Below are positions 1 through 5,964 of a DNA stretch of 9,566 bases, one piece after another (position 1 is the first letter of the stretch; the number at the start of each line of letters is the position of its first letter). The notes under the pieces were generated by a model that did no database searches, was not told the origin of the DNA, and was given only the letters and a program-made list of their open reading frames with translations. Origin of the DNA: Oscillospiraceae bacterium (GTDB lineage: Bacteria > Bacillota > Clostridia > Oscillospirales > Ruminococcaceae); assembly GCA_016295545.1 (NCBI GenBank), contig JAEDLA010000036.1, positions 1 to 9,566 on the forward strand, in the 5' to 3' direction. Made by a program: the position numbers and the translations under genes.

Positions 1-2873
1 TCTTCTACGGTGATGCCGGTTCAGACGCTGACCAGGTAAAGGGTGACGGCGCTCTTGATACAAAGAAATCTCACAATATCACTCACTCCTACAATCACTT
101 CTTCGATAACGGAAAGTGTAATCTTCAGGGAGCTAATTCAAGCGATACTTCAAATTACATCACATACCACCACAACTGGTATGACCACTCCGACTCACGT
201 CATCCCCGTGTAAGAGTTGCTACAGTTCACGTTTACAACAACTATTACGACGGAAATGCTAAGTACGGTATCGGCTCAACAACAGGTTCAGATGTATTTG
301 TTGAGAACAACTATTTCAGAAATTGTTATGAACCTATGCTTATCTCAAGTCAGGGTTCAGAGGGCGGTCTTGTACTCTCAGGTGAAACCGGCGGTATGAT
401 AAAGGCTTACGGCAACGTTATTATTGGTGCCGGAAAGTTTGTACCATACAGTGAGAACAACACAGACTTTGATGCTTATGTTGCTTCATCAAGAAATGAA
501 CAGGTTCCCTCATCTGTTGCTTCAAAGAGCGGCGGAAATACATACAATAACTTCGATACAGCAAGTGATATGTACAAATACAACGTTGACGCTGCAGAAG
601 ATGTTCCTGCAAAGGTAATGGCTAATGCCGGACGTGTAAACGGCGGTGACTTCAAGTGGCAGTTCGACAACAGTGTTGATGATACAAGCTATGCTGTAAA
701 TACTGCGCTTAAGGCTGCACTTGTTGCTTATAACGATTCAATCGTTGCTATCGGCAGCGGATTTAAGGAGGATTCAGGCAATACTCCTGTTGTTACAACA
801 ACTCAGGCTCCCGTAGTTACAACAACAGCTGCACCTGTAACAACTGTTTCAACTACAACTCAGACAATCGTTACAGGCTCTGACGTAATTTACTGTTCAC
901 CCTCCGGCGGCGGAGACGGCAAGTCCATGAACTCACCTACAGATGTTCTTACTGCTATTTCCTCTGTTAAGGCTGGCGGTACTATCTACCTCCTCGAGGG
1001 AACTTACAAATTCAGCGATATGATTCTCATTGATGAGAACAACAGCGGTACAGCCGGTGCTATGAAAACTATCTCAGCTTATCCCGGCGCAAAGGTTGTC
1101 TGGGACTTCTCCGGACAGGGCGCTGCTGATGCTTCAAAGAGAGGCATTACCCTTAACGGTGATTACTGGCACTTCTACGGCTTTGAGATTACTAAGGCTG
1201 CTGACAACGGTATGCTTCTTGCCGGCAGCAACAACAAGATAGAAATGATGGTATTCAATGACAATCAGGATACCGGACTTCAGATTTCAAGATATAATAC
1301 AAATGCTGCTACAATTGCAGACTGGCCGTCCTACAACTACATTCTCAACTGTACTTCAAAGAACAACTGCGATGACGCTACAATGGAGAATGCAGACGGA
1401 TTTGCTGCAAAGCTTACCTGCGGTGAGGGCAACGTATTTGACGGCTGTATGGCTTACAACAACTCCGATGACGGCTGGGATCTCTTTGCCAAGACTGAAA
1501 CTGGTCCTATCGGCGTAGTTACTATCAAGAACAGCATTGCGTTCAGAAACGGTTTCACTGAATTCGGCGAAGGCTATGGTGACTGTGACGGAAACGGCTT
1601 CAAGCTCGGCGGTTCAGGCGTAGGTACAGCTCACGTTGTTGAGAACTGCTTCGCATTTGAAAACCTCCACTGCGGATTTACTGATAATAATAACCCGAAG
1701 CTGGGAACTCTCATTAACTGTACTGCTGTAAACAACAACGGCGAAGGCAAGGGCAAGCCGAACTTCTCCTGCTACCGCTGCACAGATGACGGCTGCGACT
1801 TTGAGAATATAATTTCTTACTATAACGAAAGCGTATTTATGTCAGATTCCAAGCTTGCCGGCGGAGCTTCCAACGATAAGTTTGTGGGTACATTCAAAAA
1901 CGGTGTATATTACAACAGCGGCTACTATAAGGTTGATGCAAAGACTAATGTTAAAAACGGCGAAAAAATCGGAACAAAGTATGACGGACTTACCGCTTCT
2001 GACTTTGTATCACTGACAAAAGCTCCGGCACAGGGTACAGACTTCCACACAGCATGGAGAAATGCAAACGGAACTCTCAACACAGGCGGACTTTATGAGA
2101 CAAAAGGCTCTTACCAGTCAATGGGATATCATTTTGATTCATCTTCAGATGTTCCGGCAGTCACAACTGCTGTTACAACAGCTAATCCTCAGACAACAAC
2201 AACTACAACAAAGTCCACACAGCCGCCTGTTGCAGGAGGATATGTTCACGACTTTACAGCTAACGGCACAAGCAGCAGCTTCTTCACAATTTCCGGTAAC
2301 CTTTCAACAGGCAAGGGCACAGTAAATTATGCAGGCAAAACACTTACACAGTGCCTGAAAATGGAGACAGCAACAAGTATCACATTTAATTCAGCAAATG
2401 CAGGCTCAATCACCCTTGTATTTGTTGAACCAGCAGCTACAATTAAGGTTGACGGTACTAAGTACACATCATCCGGAGACGGAATCATAACTGTAGATCT
2501 TGCAGCAGGTTCACACACGATTTCAAAGGCTGACGCAGCTAACCTGTTCTATATGGTATTTGCAGAAAGCGGTTCATCAGAAACCACTGCTGCAACAACT
2601 ACTACAGCACAGCCTGTCACAACAACTGCTGCTACAACTACTGTTCCTGCCGCAGATGTAGTTTACGGTGATGCAGACAGTGACGGCAGAGTTGGAATCG
2701 CCGATGTTGTAAAGGTAATGATGTACGCTACAAATAAATCAGCTAACCCTCTCACAGAAGCTGAGCTTAACAATGCCGATGTTTACAACAGAGGCGACGG
2801 CGTATTCATTTCAGATGCCCTCTCTATCCAGAAAAAGGTAGCTCAGGTTATCGATTCACTTCCTGAGTCCTGA
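1..2873 (+). CDS. Cellulosomal pectate lyase, PL1-PL9-CBM77-dockerin (5' end missing)
   Basis: Secreted multimodular pectinase that should cleave polygalacturonate by calcium-dependent beta-elimination and dock onto a cellulosome scaffoldin. The reading frame is open from position 3, giving 956 visible residues; the start and signal peptide lie upstream. Module order: end of a PL1 lyase (about 1-255) with the family's HHNW and RHPRVR motif at residues 56-71; Thr/Pro linker (about 260-295); PL9 beta-helix (about 296-710); second Thr linker (about 717-745); CBM77-like pectin-binding module (about 747-857); third Thr linker; type I dockerin (about 887-956). In PL9 the calcium-site Asp residues 465, 489, 490 and 493 keep the spacing of Dickeya Pel9A Asp209/233/234/237 (recalled), and Lys534 in GNGFKLGG matches its catalytic Lys. 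CBM77 lysines 771, 786 and 842 are spaced like the pectin-binding lysines I recall from the R. flavefaciens module. A terminator follows the stop. The assignment is firm; the substrate preference of each module is inferred. Confidence 0.93.
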   Translation, partial: FYGDAGSDADQVKGDGALDTKKSHNITHSYNHFFDNGKCNLQGANSSDTSNYITYHHNWYDHSDSRHPRVRVATVHVYNNYYDGNAKYGIGSTTGSDVFVENNYFRNCYEPMLISSQGSEGGLVLSGETGGMIKAYGNVIIGAGKFVPYSENNTDFDAYVASSRNEQVPSSVASKSGGNTYNNFDTASDMYKYNVDAAEDVPAKVMANAGRVNGGDFKWQFDNSVDDTSYAVNTALKAALVAYNDSIVAIGSGFKEDSGNTPVVTTTQAPVVTTTAAPVTTVSTTTQTIVTGSDVIYCSPSGGGDGKSMNSPTDVLTAISSVKAGGTIYLLEGTYKFSDMILIDENNSGTAGAMKTISAYPGAKVVWDFSGQGAADASKRGITLNGDYWHFYGFEITKAADNGMLLAGSNNKIEMMVFNDNQDTGLQISRYNTNAATIADWPSYNYILNCTSKNNCDDATMENADGFAAKLTCGEGNVFDGCMAYNNSDDGWDLFAKTETGPIGVVTIKNSIAFRNGFTEFGEGYGDCDGNGFKLGGSGVGTAHVVENCFAFENLHCGFTDNNNPKLGTLINCTAVNNNGEGKGKPNFSCYRCTDDGCDFENIISYYNESVFMSDSKLAGGASNDKFVGTFKNGVYYNSGYYKVDAKTNVKNGEKIGTKYDGLTASDFVSLTKAPAQGTDFHTAWRNANGTLNTGGLYETKGSYQSMGYHFDSSSDVPAVTTAVTTANPQTTTTTTKSTQPPVAGGYVHDFTANGTSSSFFTISGNLSTGKGTVNYAGKTLTQCLKMETATSITFNSANAGSITLVFVEPAATIKVDGTKYTSSGDGIITVDLAAGSHTISKADAANLFYMVFAESGSSETTAATTTTAQPVTTTAATTTVPAADVVYGDADSDGRVGIADVVKVMMYATNKSANPLTEAELNNADVYNRGDGVFISDALSIQKKVAQVIDSLPES

Positions 2874-2938
2874 TTGCAGGAAATATAATGAATAAAATGA
2901 ATAGATGTGATATTCCTCATAGGTAATAAAAATTCATC

Positions 2939-2970
2939 ACGGAGAGCTTTATCGGCTCTCCGTTTTTTTT
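2939..2970 (+). terminator. Intrinsic terminator of the pectinase gene
   Basis: A perfect 9-bp GC-rich stem (2939-2947 with 2955-2963) and a 7-nt loop are followed by a run of eight T (2963-2970). It lies 66 nt after the pectinase stop codon and closes that transcription unit. Confidence 0.92.
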
Positions 2971-3032
2971 GTGAGTGGCTATATCGCAGTTTATCCACCC
3001 GTGTTATTATGTCTGCAAAGTAAAATAAGTTT

Positions 3033-3052
3033 GCCCTCTCTCAGAGGGAGGG
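3033..3052. repeat. Small GC-rich inverted repeat, possibly REP-like
   Basis: CCCTC (3034-3038) can pair with GAGGG at 3044-3048 or at 3048-3052, giving a small alternative-pairing hairpin in an otherwise AT-rich spacer. No T run follows, so it is not an intrinsic terminator. It could be a dispersed intergenic repeat, but only one copy is visible and the call is tentative. Confidence 0.3.
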
Positions 3053-3075
3053 TACATTAGTTAAAAACATTTATC

Positions 3076-3104
3076 TTGACCTTGTTTGTCATATATGGTA
3101 TAAT
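3076..3104 (+). promoter_or_regulatory. SigA-type promoter of the small gene at 3141
   Basis: A TTGACC -35 box (3076-3081) and a TATAAT -10 box (3099-3104) are separated by exactly 17 bp. Transcription would start near 3111, giving a leader of about 30 nt before the ATG at 3141, with no room for complex leader regulation. Confidence 0.87.
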
Positions 3105-3140
3105 AAATCTATACAAAATTTTATTTAAGGATAGTGTAGT

Positions 3141-3506
3141 ATGGGATTATTTAAAAAATTGTTCTCTAAGAGAACGTGGGAGCCTCTGTTCTGTAAGCCT
3201 GCTGATATTTTTAATCTTATCAAAGAGTGCGTGGATATTAATGCGCCTTTGCTCAATCTTGTTATTGAATATAACGGCGCAGAGCATAAAATAGGCGTTA
3301 CGTCCGATTATTCCAGTGCGAGAGGACCTTTTGACACTGTCTATTATTGTGACGATGTTGAATATTCCACATTAGAGGAGATGCAGTTTTCTTGCCGTAT
3401 AGACGGTAAATTATTTTCTGAAATGGATACGGTAAAGATTCTCAGGGACGAGGAAGTCGGGGATCCCAGAGGAAATACCTACTTTGAACGGAACGGGATA
3501 ATGTAA
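3141..3506 (+). CDS. Small hypothetical protein, 121 aa
   Basis: I do not recognise a family. The 121-residue protein begins with a short basic, amphipathic stretch (MGLFKKLFSKR) and continues as a mixed, mostly soluble sequence with several Tyr, Asp and Glu residues; there is no signal peptide or membrane segment. It has five cysteines (residues 18, 30, 70, 84 and one acidic-region neighbour may be miscounted), without a clear metal-site pattern. The start is set by AAGGA (3127-3131) about 9 nt upstream of the ATG and by a strong promoter ending at 3104. It is monocistronic, lying between the pectinase terminator and the convergent rplL terminator. It has the size and composition of small immunity-type or housekeeping orphan proteins, but nothing seen proves a role. 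That it is a real gene rests on the promoter, ribosome site and uninterrupted frame. Confidence 0.75.
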   Translation: MGLFKKLFSKRTWEPLFCKPADIFNLIKECVDINAPLLNLVIEYNGAEHKIGVTSDYSSARGPFDTVYYCDDVEYSTLEEMQFSCRIDGKLFSEMDTVKILRDEEVGDPRGNTYFERNGIM

Positions 3507-3546
3507 ATAGACTGAAAAGCAGGGAGTGTTTCGGCTGCAGGGGACG

Positions 3547-3579
3547 AAAAAAGGGCTGTACCGCATTGGTACAGCCCTT
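3547..3579 (-). terminator. Intrinsic terminator after rplL
   Basis: A perfect 12-bp stem (3551-3562 with 3568-3579) and a 5-nt loop read, on the minus strand, into a run of six T (complement of 3547-3552). It lies 20 nt after the rplL stop. On the plus strand the hairpin is followed by ATAAACG, so it is directional for the minus-strand operon, although it may also slow transcription arriving from the small plus-strand gene. Confidence 0.9.
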
Positions 3580-3598
3580 ATAAACGTTAAATCCGAAA

Positions 3599-3970
3599 TT
3601 ACTTGATTTCGATTGTAGCGCCAGCTTCCTCAAACTTAGCCTTGATCTCATCAGCCTCTGCCTGAGAAACGCCTTCCTTGATAGCCTTAGGAGCAGCCTC
3701 AACAACAGCCTTAGCTTCCTTAAGACCAAGACCGAGAACGTCCTTAGCAACCTTGATAACAGCCATCTTAGCGTCACCAAATGAAGTAAGTACAACGTCA
3801 AACTCTGTCTTAGCAGCCTCAGCAGCACCAGCAGCACCTGCAGCCGGAGCAGCAGCGATAGCAGCTGTTACGCCGAATTCCTCCTGGATAGCGTCTACGA
3901 GCTCGGAAAGTTCGAGAACTGTAAGCTCTTTGATCTCATCAACAAATTTAGTAATCTTCTCTGAAGCCAT
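3599..3970 (-). CDS. rplL: 50S ribosomal protein L7/L12
   Basis: Stalk protein of the large ribosomal subunit; dimers bind the C-terminal tail of L10 and recruit translational GTPases. The 123-residue length is normal for the family. The N-terminal dimerisation and L10-binding helices (about 1-35) are followed by the Ala/Gly-rich hinge (about 36-54) and the globular C-terminal domain, which carries the conserved KTEFDVVL start and the [12 protein letters not shown] helix that contacts elongation factors. AAAGGAG lies about 9 nt upstream of the ATG. It follows rplJ after 72 nt in the same transcript; that gap contains a small 5-bp hairpin (4007-4021) with no T run. Expression should be high and coupled to L10 through the rplJ leader. 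Confidence 0.98.
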   Translation of the reverse strand: MASEKITKFVDEIKELTVLELSELVDAIQEEFGVTAAIAAAPAAGAAGAAEAAKTEFDVVLTSFGDAKMAVIKVAKDVLGLGLKEAKAVVEAAPKAIKEGVSQAEADEIKAKFEEAGATIEIK

Positions 3971-4042
3971 GATAATAATCTCCTTTATAAATATTTTACG
4001 GGCTGGGGACAGAAAATGTCCGGATTAAGAATAAACAGAAAA

Positions 4043-4558
4043 TCAGGCAGCCTCTTCCTCTGATTTCTTGTCTGCAACAGCCTGAACGGTTGCTGCGAGC
4101 TTCTGCATAGGTCCCTGTAAAGAGCCAACGAGCTGTGCAAGAAGAACGTCCTTTGACGGAATCTTTGACAGAGCTGTAACGCCTGCCTGGTCATAGACAA
4201 CGCCCTCAACAAAGCCTGCCTTAAGATTGAACTTATCCTCGCCTGCTGATTCAGCGAACTTACCTAAAACTCTTGCGGGAGCTGTCTGGTCATCGTTGGA
4301 AAGGGCGATAGCAGTTGTGCCGTTGAGAACCTCTTCGAAGCCTTCAATGCCGCAGTTTTTGAACGCACGGGAAAGCATGGTGTTCTTCTCTACGAAGTAA
4401 TTTACGCCTGCTTCACGAAGCTCTTTTCTGAGCTTTGTGTCCTCCTCAACGGTAATTCCCTTGTAATCAACGAGAACGCCGGAAACGGAAGCCTTGATAA
4501 GTTCAGTAAGCTGTTCAACCTTAGCCTTTTTAGCTTCAAGAATCTTTTCGCTTGGCAT
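4043..4558 (-). CDS. rplJ: 50S ribosomal protein L10
   Basis: Ribosomal stalk base protein (uL10): the N-terminal domain binds 23S rRNA with L11 and the C-terminal helix carries L7/L12 dimers. The chosen start gives 171 residues, normal for the family, beginning MPSEKILEAKK. GGAGGTG lies about 10 nt upstream of this ATG. An in-frame upstream ATG at 4657 would add 33 residues, but that stretch reads through the leader hairpin and lacks family similarity. Typical L10 segments are visible: VLVDYKGITVEE, LRKELREAGV, and the helix ending in a short acidic tail. It is first in the rplJ-rplL operon, transcribed divergently from the polyamine operon. Free L10, or its complex with L12, is expected to repress the operon by binding the leader. 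Confidence 0.97.
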   Translation of the reverse strand: MPSEKILEAKKAKVEQLTELIKASVSGVLVDYKGITVEEDTKLRKELREAGVNYFVEKNTMLSRAFKNCGIEGFEEVLNGTTAIALSNDDQTAPARVLGKFAESAGEDKFNLKAGFVEGVVYDQAGVTALSKIPSKDVLLAQLVGSLQGPMQKLAATVQAVADKKSEEEAA

Positions 4559-4731
4559 GAGTATATTCACCTCCGAATAAATGTTATCGTATCCGAAAGT
4601 GCAATAAAAAGCCTTTCCCGACAGAACGAGAAAGGCATAGTGATTCACTGATTGCAATTCCTCGGCGGGACTTACGGATCACTCCGGCCAGCTGTCTTTA
4701 GAATACGATATGTACTGCGATTTTTCACAGC
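4559..4731 (-). ncRNA. L10 leader (ribosomal protein autoregulatory element)
   Basis: The 5' untranslated region of rplJ carries the layout of the Firmicute L10 leader. On the minus strand AGACAG is followed by a short stem capped by a CGGA-GUGA-UCCG hairpin and then by the characteristic CCGAGG (within 4660-4668), the bipartite kink-turn-like site recognised by L10 in Bacillus. The core spans about 4650-4700. Downstream lies an intrinsic terminator hairpin. UGCAAU just before that hairpin can pair with AUUGCA just after it, which could form a competing structure. The family assignment is from motif recognition; a covariance search was not run. Confidence 0.78.
4603..4636 (-). terminator. Attenuator hairpin within the rplJ leader
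   Basis: On the minus strand GCCTTTC pairs with GAAAGGC (4630-4636 with 4611-4617), the stem extending by further G-C pairing, and is followed at once by TTTTTATT (4610-4603). It lies upstream of the rplJ ribosome site, after the L10-binding core. It would end transcription early when L10 is in excess, as known for rplJL in Bacillus. Confidence 0.8.
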
Positions 4732-4737
4732 TTTAAT

Positions 4738-4766
4738 ATTATAGCACATTATTTTGGGATTGTCAA
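4738..4766 (-). promoter_or_regulatory. SigA-type promoter of rplJL
   Basis: On the minus strand a consensus TTGACA -35 (4761-4766) and a consensus TATAAT -10 (4738-4743) are separated by 17 bp, preceded by an A/T-rich tract resembling an UP element. Transcription should start near 4731, giving a leader of about 170 nt before rplJ. The perfect boxes suit a ribosomal protein operon. Confidence 0.93.
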
Positions 4767-4819
4767 GGGAAAAACGAAAAAAATTTGCTCTTGCGTAAAT
4801 AAATTATTTTTTGTAGTAC

Positions 4820-4848
4820 TTGACATTTGTCAGATAATATGGTAAAAT
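4820..4848 (+). promoter_or_regulatory. SigA-type promoter upstream of the polyamine operon
   Basis: A consensus TTGACA (4820-4825) and TAAAAT (4843-4848) are separated by 17 bp. Start of transcription near 4855 leaves about 347 nt before the speD ATG. It is arranged back-to-back with the rplJ promoter, with about 53 bp between the two -35 boxes and no overlap. I see no comparably good promoter between here and speD; TACAAT at 5027-5032 lacks a good -35 partner. Confidence 0.87.
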
Positions 4849-4854
4849 AAAATA

Positions 4855-5201
4855 AATTGTGGATTGCTGCAGTTCAGTGACATACTGTCTGTGCTTTCCT
4901 CATTATTGACCGCTTCACATCTGAAGCTAAAGCCATACGGACAGCTGGGTCAAGAGCCGAACGGCAACTAAGTTGCCTTATTGAAATTCTTTTTATGAGT
5001 TTATTTTTTACAACTTGTGAAACGGGTACAATAAGAGTAGTAAAAGTGTTTTGCTATATAGACTCTTGAATCCAATGCCATTGTATTTAAAATTATGCTT
5101 TGCTGCATTTTTCTACGGTATTCAGGCGCACAAGGAGAGATTCTTTGTGCGCTTTTATTTTGAGCCTTTTCAGCCCGAAGGCTCCTGACAGAGGTGTGTT
5201 T
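4855..5201 (+). ncRNA. Long structured leader of the speD operon, unknown class
   Basis: No gene is found in this stretch. It holds a series of hairpins. Helix A has 13 pairs with one CAU bulge (4885-4897 with 4929-4933 and 4937-4944) and encloses a 6-bp tetraloop hairpin (4912-4917/4922-4927). Short complementary blocks outside helix A (UGAC with GUCA, GUUC with GAAC, UUGC with GCAA) could extend it into a rod. Hairpin B is GGCAAC-UAA-GUUGCC (4963-4977); its first strand overlaps the outermost rod pairing, so the two would compete. Hairpin C (5033-5067) has 6 plus 7 pairs with a 6-nt bulge. Then come the intrinsic terminator and a 7-bp hairpin (5162-5168/5178-5184) just before the ribosome site. 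This is the architecture of a cis-regulatory attenuator, or of an independent small RNA ending at the terminator. I match it to no known riboswitch class. Confidence 0.5.
5126..5160 (+). terminator. Strong intrinsic terminator or attenuator ahead of speD
   Basis: GCGCACAAGG pairs with the segment ending TTTGTGCGC (5126-5152, 10 or more pairs including one G-U, small loop), directly followed by TTTTATTT (5153-5160). It ends 41 nt before the speD ATG, downstream of the only good promoter. It must therefore be overcome for the operon to be expressed, or else it ends a separate short transcript. Confidence 0.85.
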
Positions 5202-5963
5202 ATGGAAAATAAATTAAAGCTTTACGGCTTCAATAATCTTACAAAATCGCTCAGCTTCAATATTTACGATGTCTGCTACGCCAAAACGTCAAAAGAGCAG
5301 AAAAACTATATTGCCTATATCGATGAACAGTACAATTCAGAGCGTATCTGTGACATAATGACTCATGTTACCGAGATGATCGGTGCGCAGGTGCTCAGCA
5401 TCTCACGGCAGGACTACGATCCGCAGGGAGCTTCTGCTACATTCCTTATTGCTGATGACACAATGGTTCCTGCGGGAGGAAACGAAATTGCGGCACATCT
5501 TGACAAAAGTCATGTAACAGTTCATACCTATCCGGAGTTTCATCCCCAGAACAGCATAGCAACATTCAGAGTTGATATAGATGTAGCTACCTGCGGAAAA
5601 ATAACACCGCTTACTGCACTGGACTACCTTATCGGCAGCTTTGACTCTGATATTATTACTATGGATTACCGTGTACGTGGCTTTACCCGTAACGTTGACG
5701 GTGAAAAAGTCTTTATCGACCATAAAATAACCTCTATTCAGGACTATATCGACGACCGGACACTTGAACGCTATGACGCAATGGACATAAATGTATATCA
5801 GGCAAATATTTTCCATACAAAAATGCTCATCAAGGAGCTTTACCTGCAAAATTATCTTTTCAACACAGATGTGAACGAGCTTCCGCCGAAAAGAAGGCTG
5901 GAGATAAGCACGGCACTGCGTCAGGAAATGATTGAAATATTCAGCGGAAGGAATGTGTACTGA
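5202..5963 (+). CDS. speD: S-adenosylmethionine decarboxylase proenzyme (E. coli type)
   Basis: Makes decarboxylated S-adenosylmethionine, the aminopropyl donor for spermidine synthase. The 253-residue protein follows E. coli SpeD along its whole length: [15 protein letters not shown] near the start, QDYDPQGAS (about 70-78), then the self-cleavage site [14 protein letters not shown]. Cleavage between Lys102 and Ser103 would give a 102-residue beta chain and a 151-residue alpha chain with an N-terminal pyruvoyl group. Cys131 in ATCGKITPL matches the catalytic Cys of the E. coli enzyme, and DYRVRGFTR and [12 protein letters not shown] are also family blocks. GAGGTG at 5191-5196 sets the ATG at 5202. 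An in-frame TTG at 5100 would add 34 residues through the terminator hairpin and is rejected. It is the first gene of the polyamine operon and lies behind the attenuator. This is the large class 1 type, unlike the short SpeD of Bacillus. Confidence 0.97.
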   Translation: MENKLKLYGFNNLTKSLSFNIYDVCYAKTSKEQKNYIAYIDEQYNSERICDIMTHVTEMIGAQVLSISRQDYDPQGASATFLIADDTMVPAGGNEIAAHLDKSHVTVHTYPEFHPQNSIATFRVDIDVATCGKITPLTALDYLIGSFDSDIITMDYRVRGFTRNVDGEKVFIDHKITSIQDYIDDRTLERYDAMDINVYQANIFHTKMLIKELYLQNYLFNTDVNELPPKRRLEISTALRQEMIEIFSGRNVY

Positions 5964-5964
5964 A

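Noticed and set aside
781..885. The ACA-rich repetitive DNA in the pectinase gene as a tandem repeat or mobile element scar.
   Set aside because: It encodes a Thr/Pro linker between catalytic modules, with similar linkers at about 2154-2234 and 2577-2655.
3678..4028. A 116-residue plus-strand open frame opposite rplL.
   Set aside because: It is an Ala/Ser/Thr-rich mirror of the highly biased rplL codons, without a ribosome site or plausible protein features.
4559..4657. A 33-residue extension of L10 from an upstream ATG.
   Set aside because: It covers the attenuator hairpin, and the internal ATG has a strong ribosome site and the family's usual N terminus.
4940..4980. Resemblance of UCAAGAG and CGGCAAC in the speD leader to parts of SAM-I or SAM-IV riboswitches, and of GCUAAAGCC to part of c-di-GMP-I.
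   Set aside because: The rest of each core is absent or in the wrong order (for SAM-I, the GGAGGGA/UGGCCC and UGAAACC segments), so these are short chance matches.
4995..5069. A 24-codon reading frame in the speD leader (begins MSLFFTTCETG), a possible upstream peptide controlling the operon.
   Set aside because: No ribosome site precedes its ATG; the upstream bases are T-rich. Its codons show no run for arginine, methionine or another pathway-related residue.
4950..5069. A 7-bp long-range pairing between UCAAGAG (4950-4956) and CUCUUGA (5063-5069).
   Set aside because: In about 350 nt a few 7-bp complements are expected by chance, and this one competes with a better local hairpin at 5033-5067.
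5095..5163. A 22-codon frame (begins [11 protein letters not shown]) running through the terminator before speD, resembling a leader peptide.
   Set aside because: It lacks a ribosome site and meaningful codon runs, and the bases are better explained by the terminator stem.
5100..5201. A 34-residue N-terminal extension of SpeD from a TTG codon.
   Set aside because: It reads through the intrinsic terminator and has no ribosome site. The ATG at 5202 has one and matches the start of known SpeD proteins.
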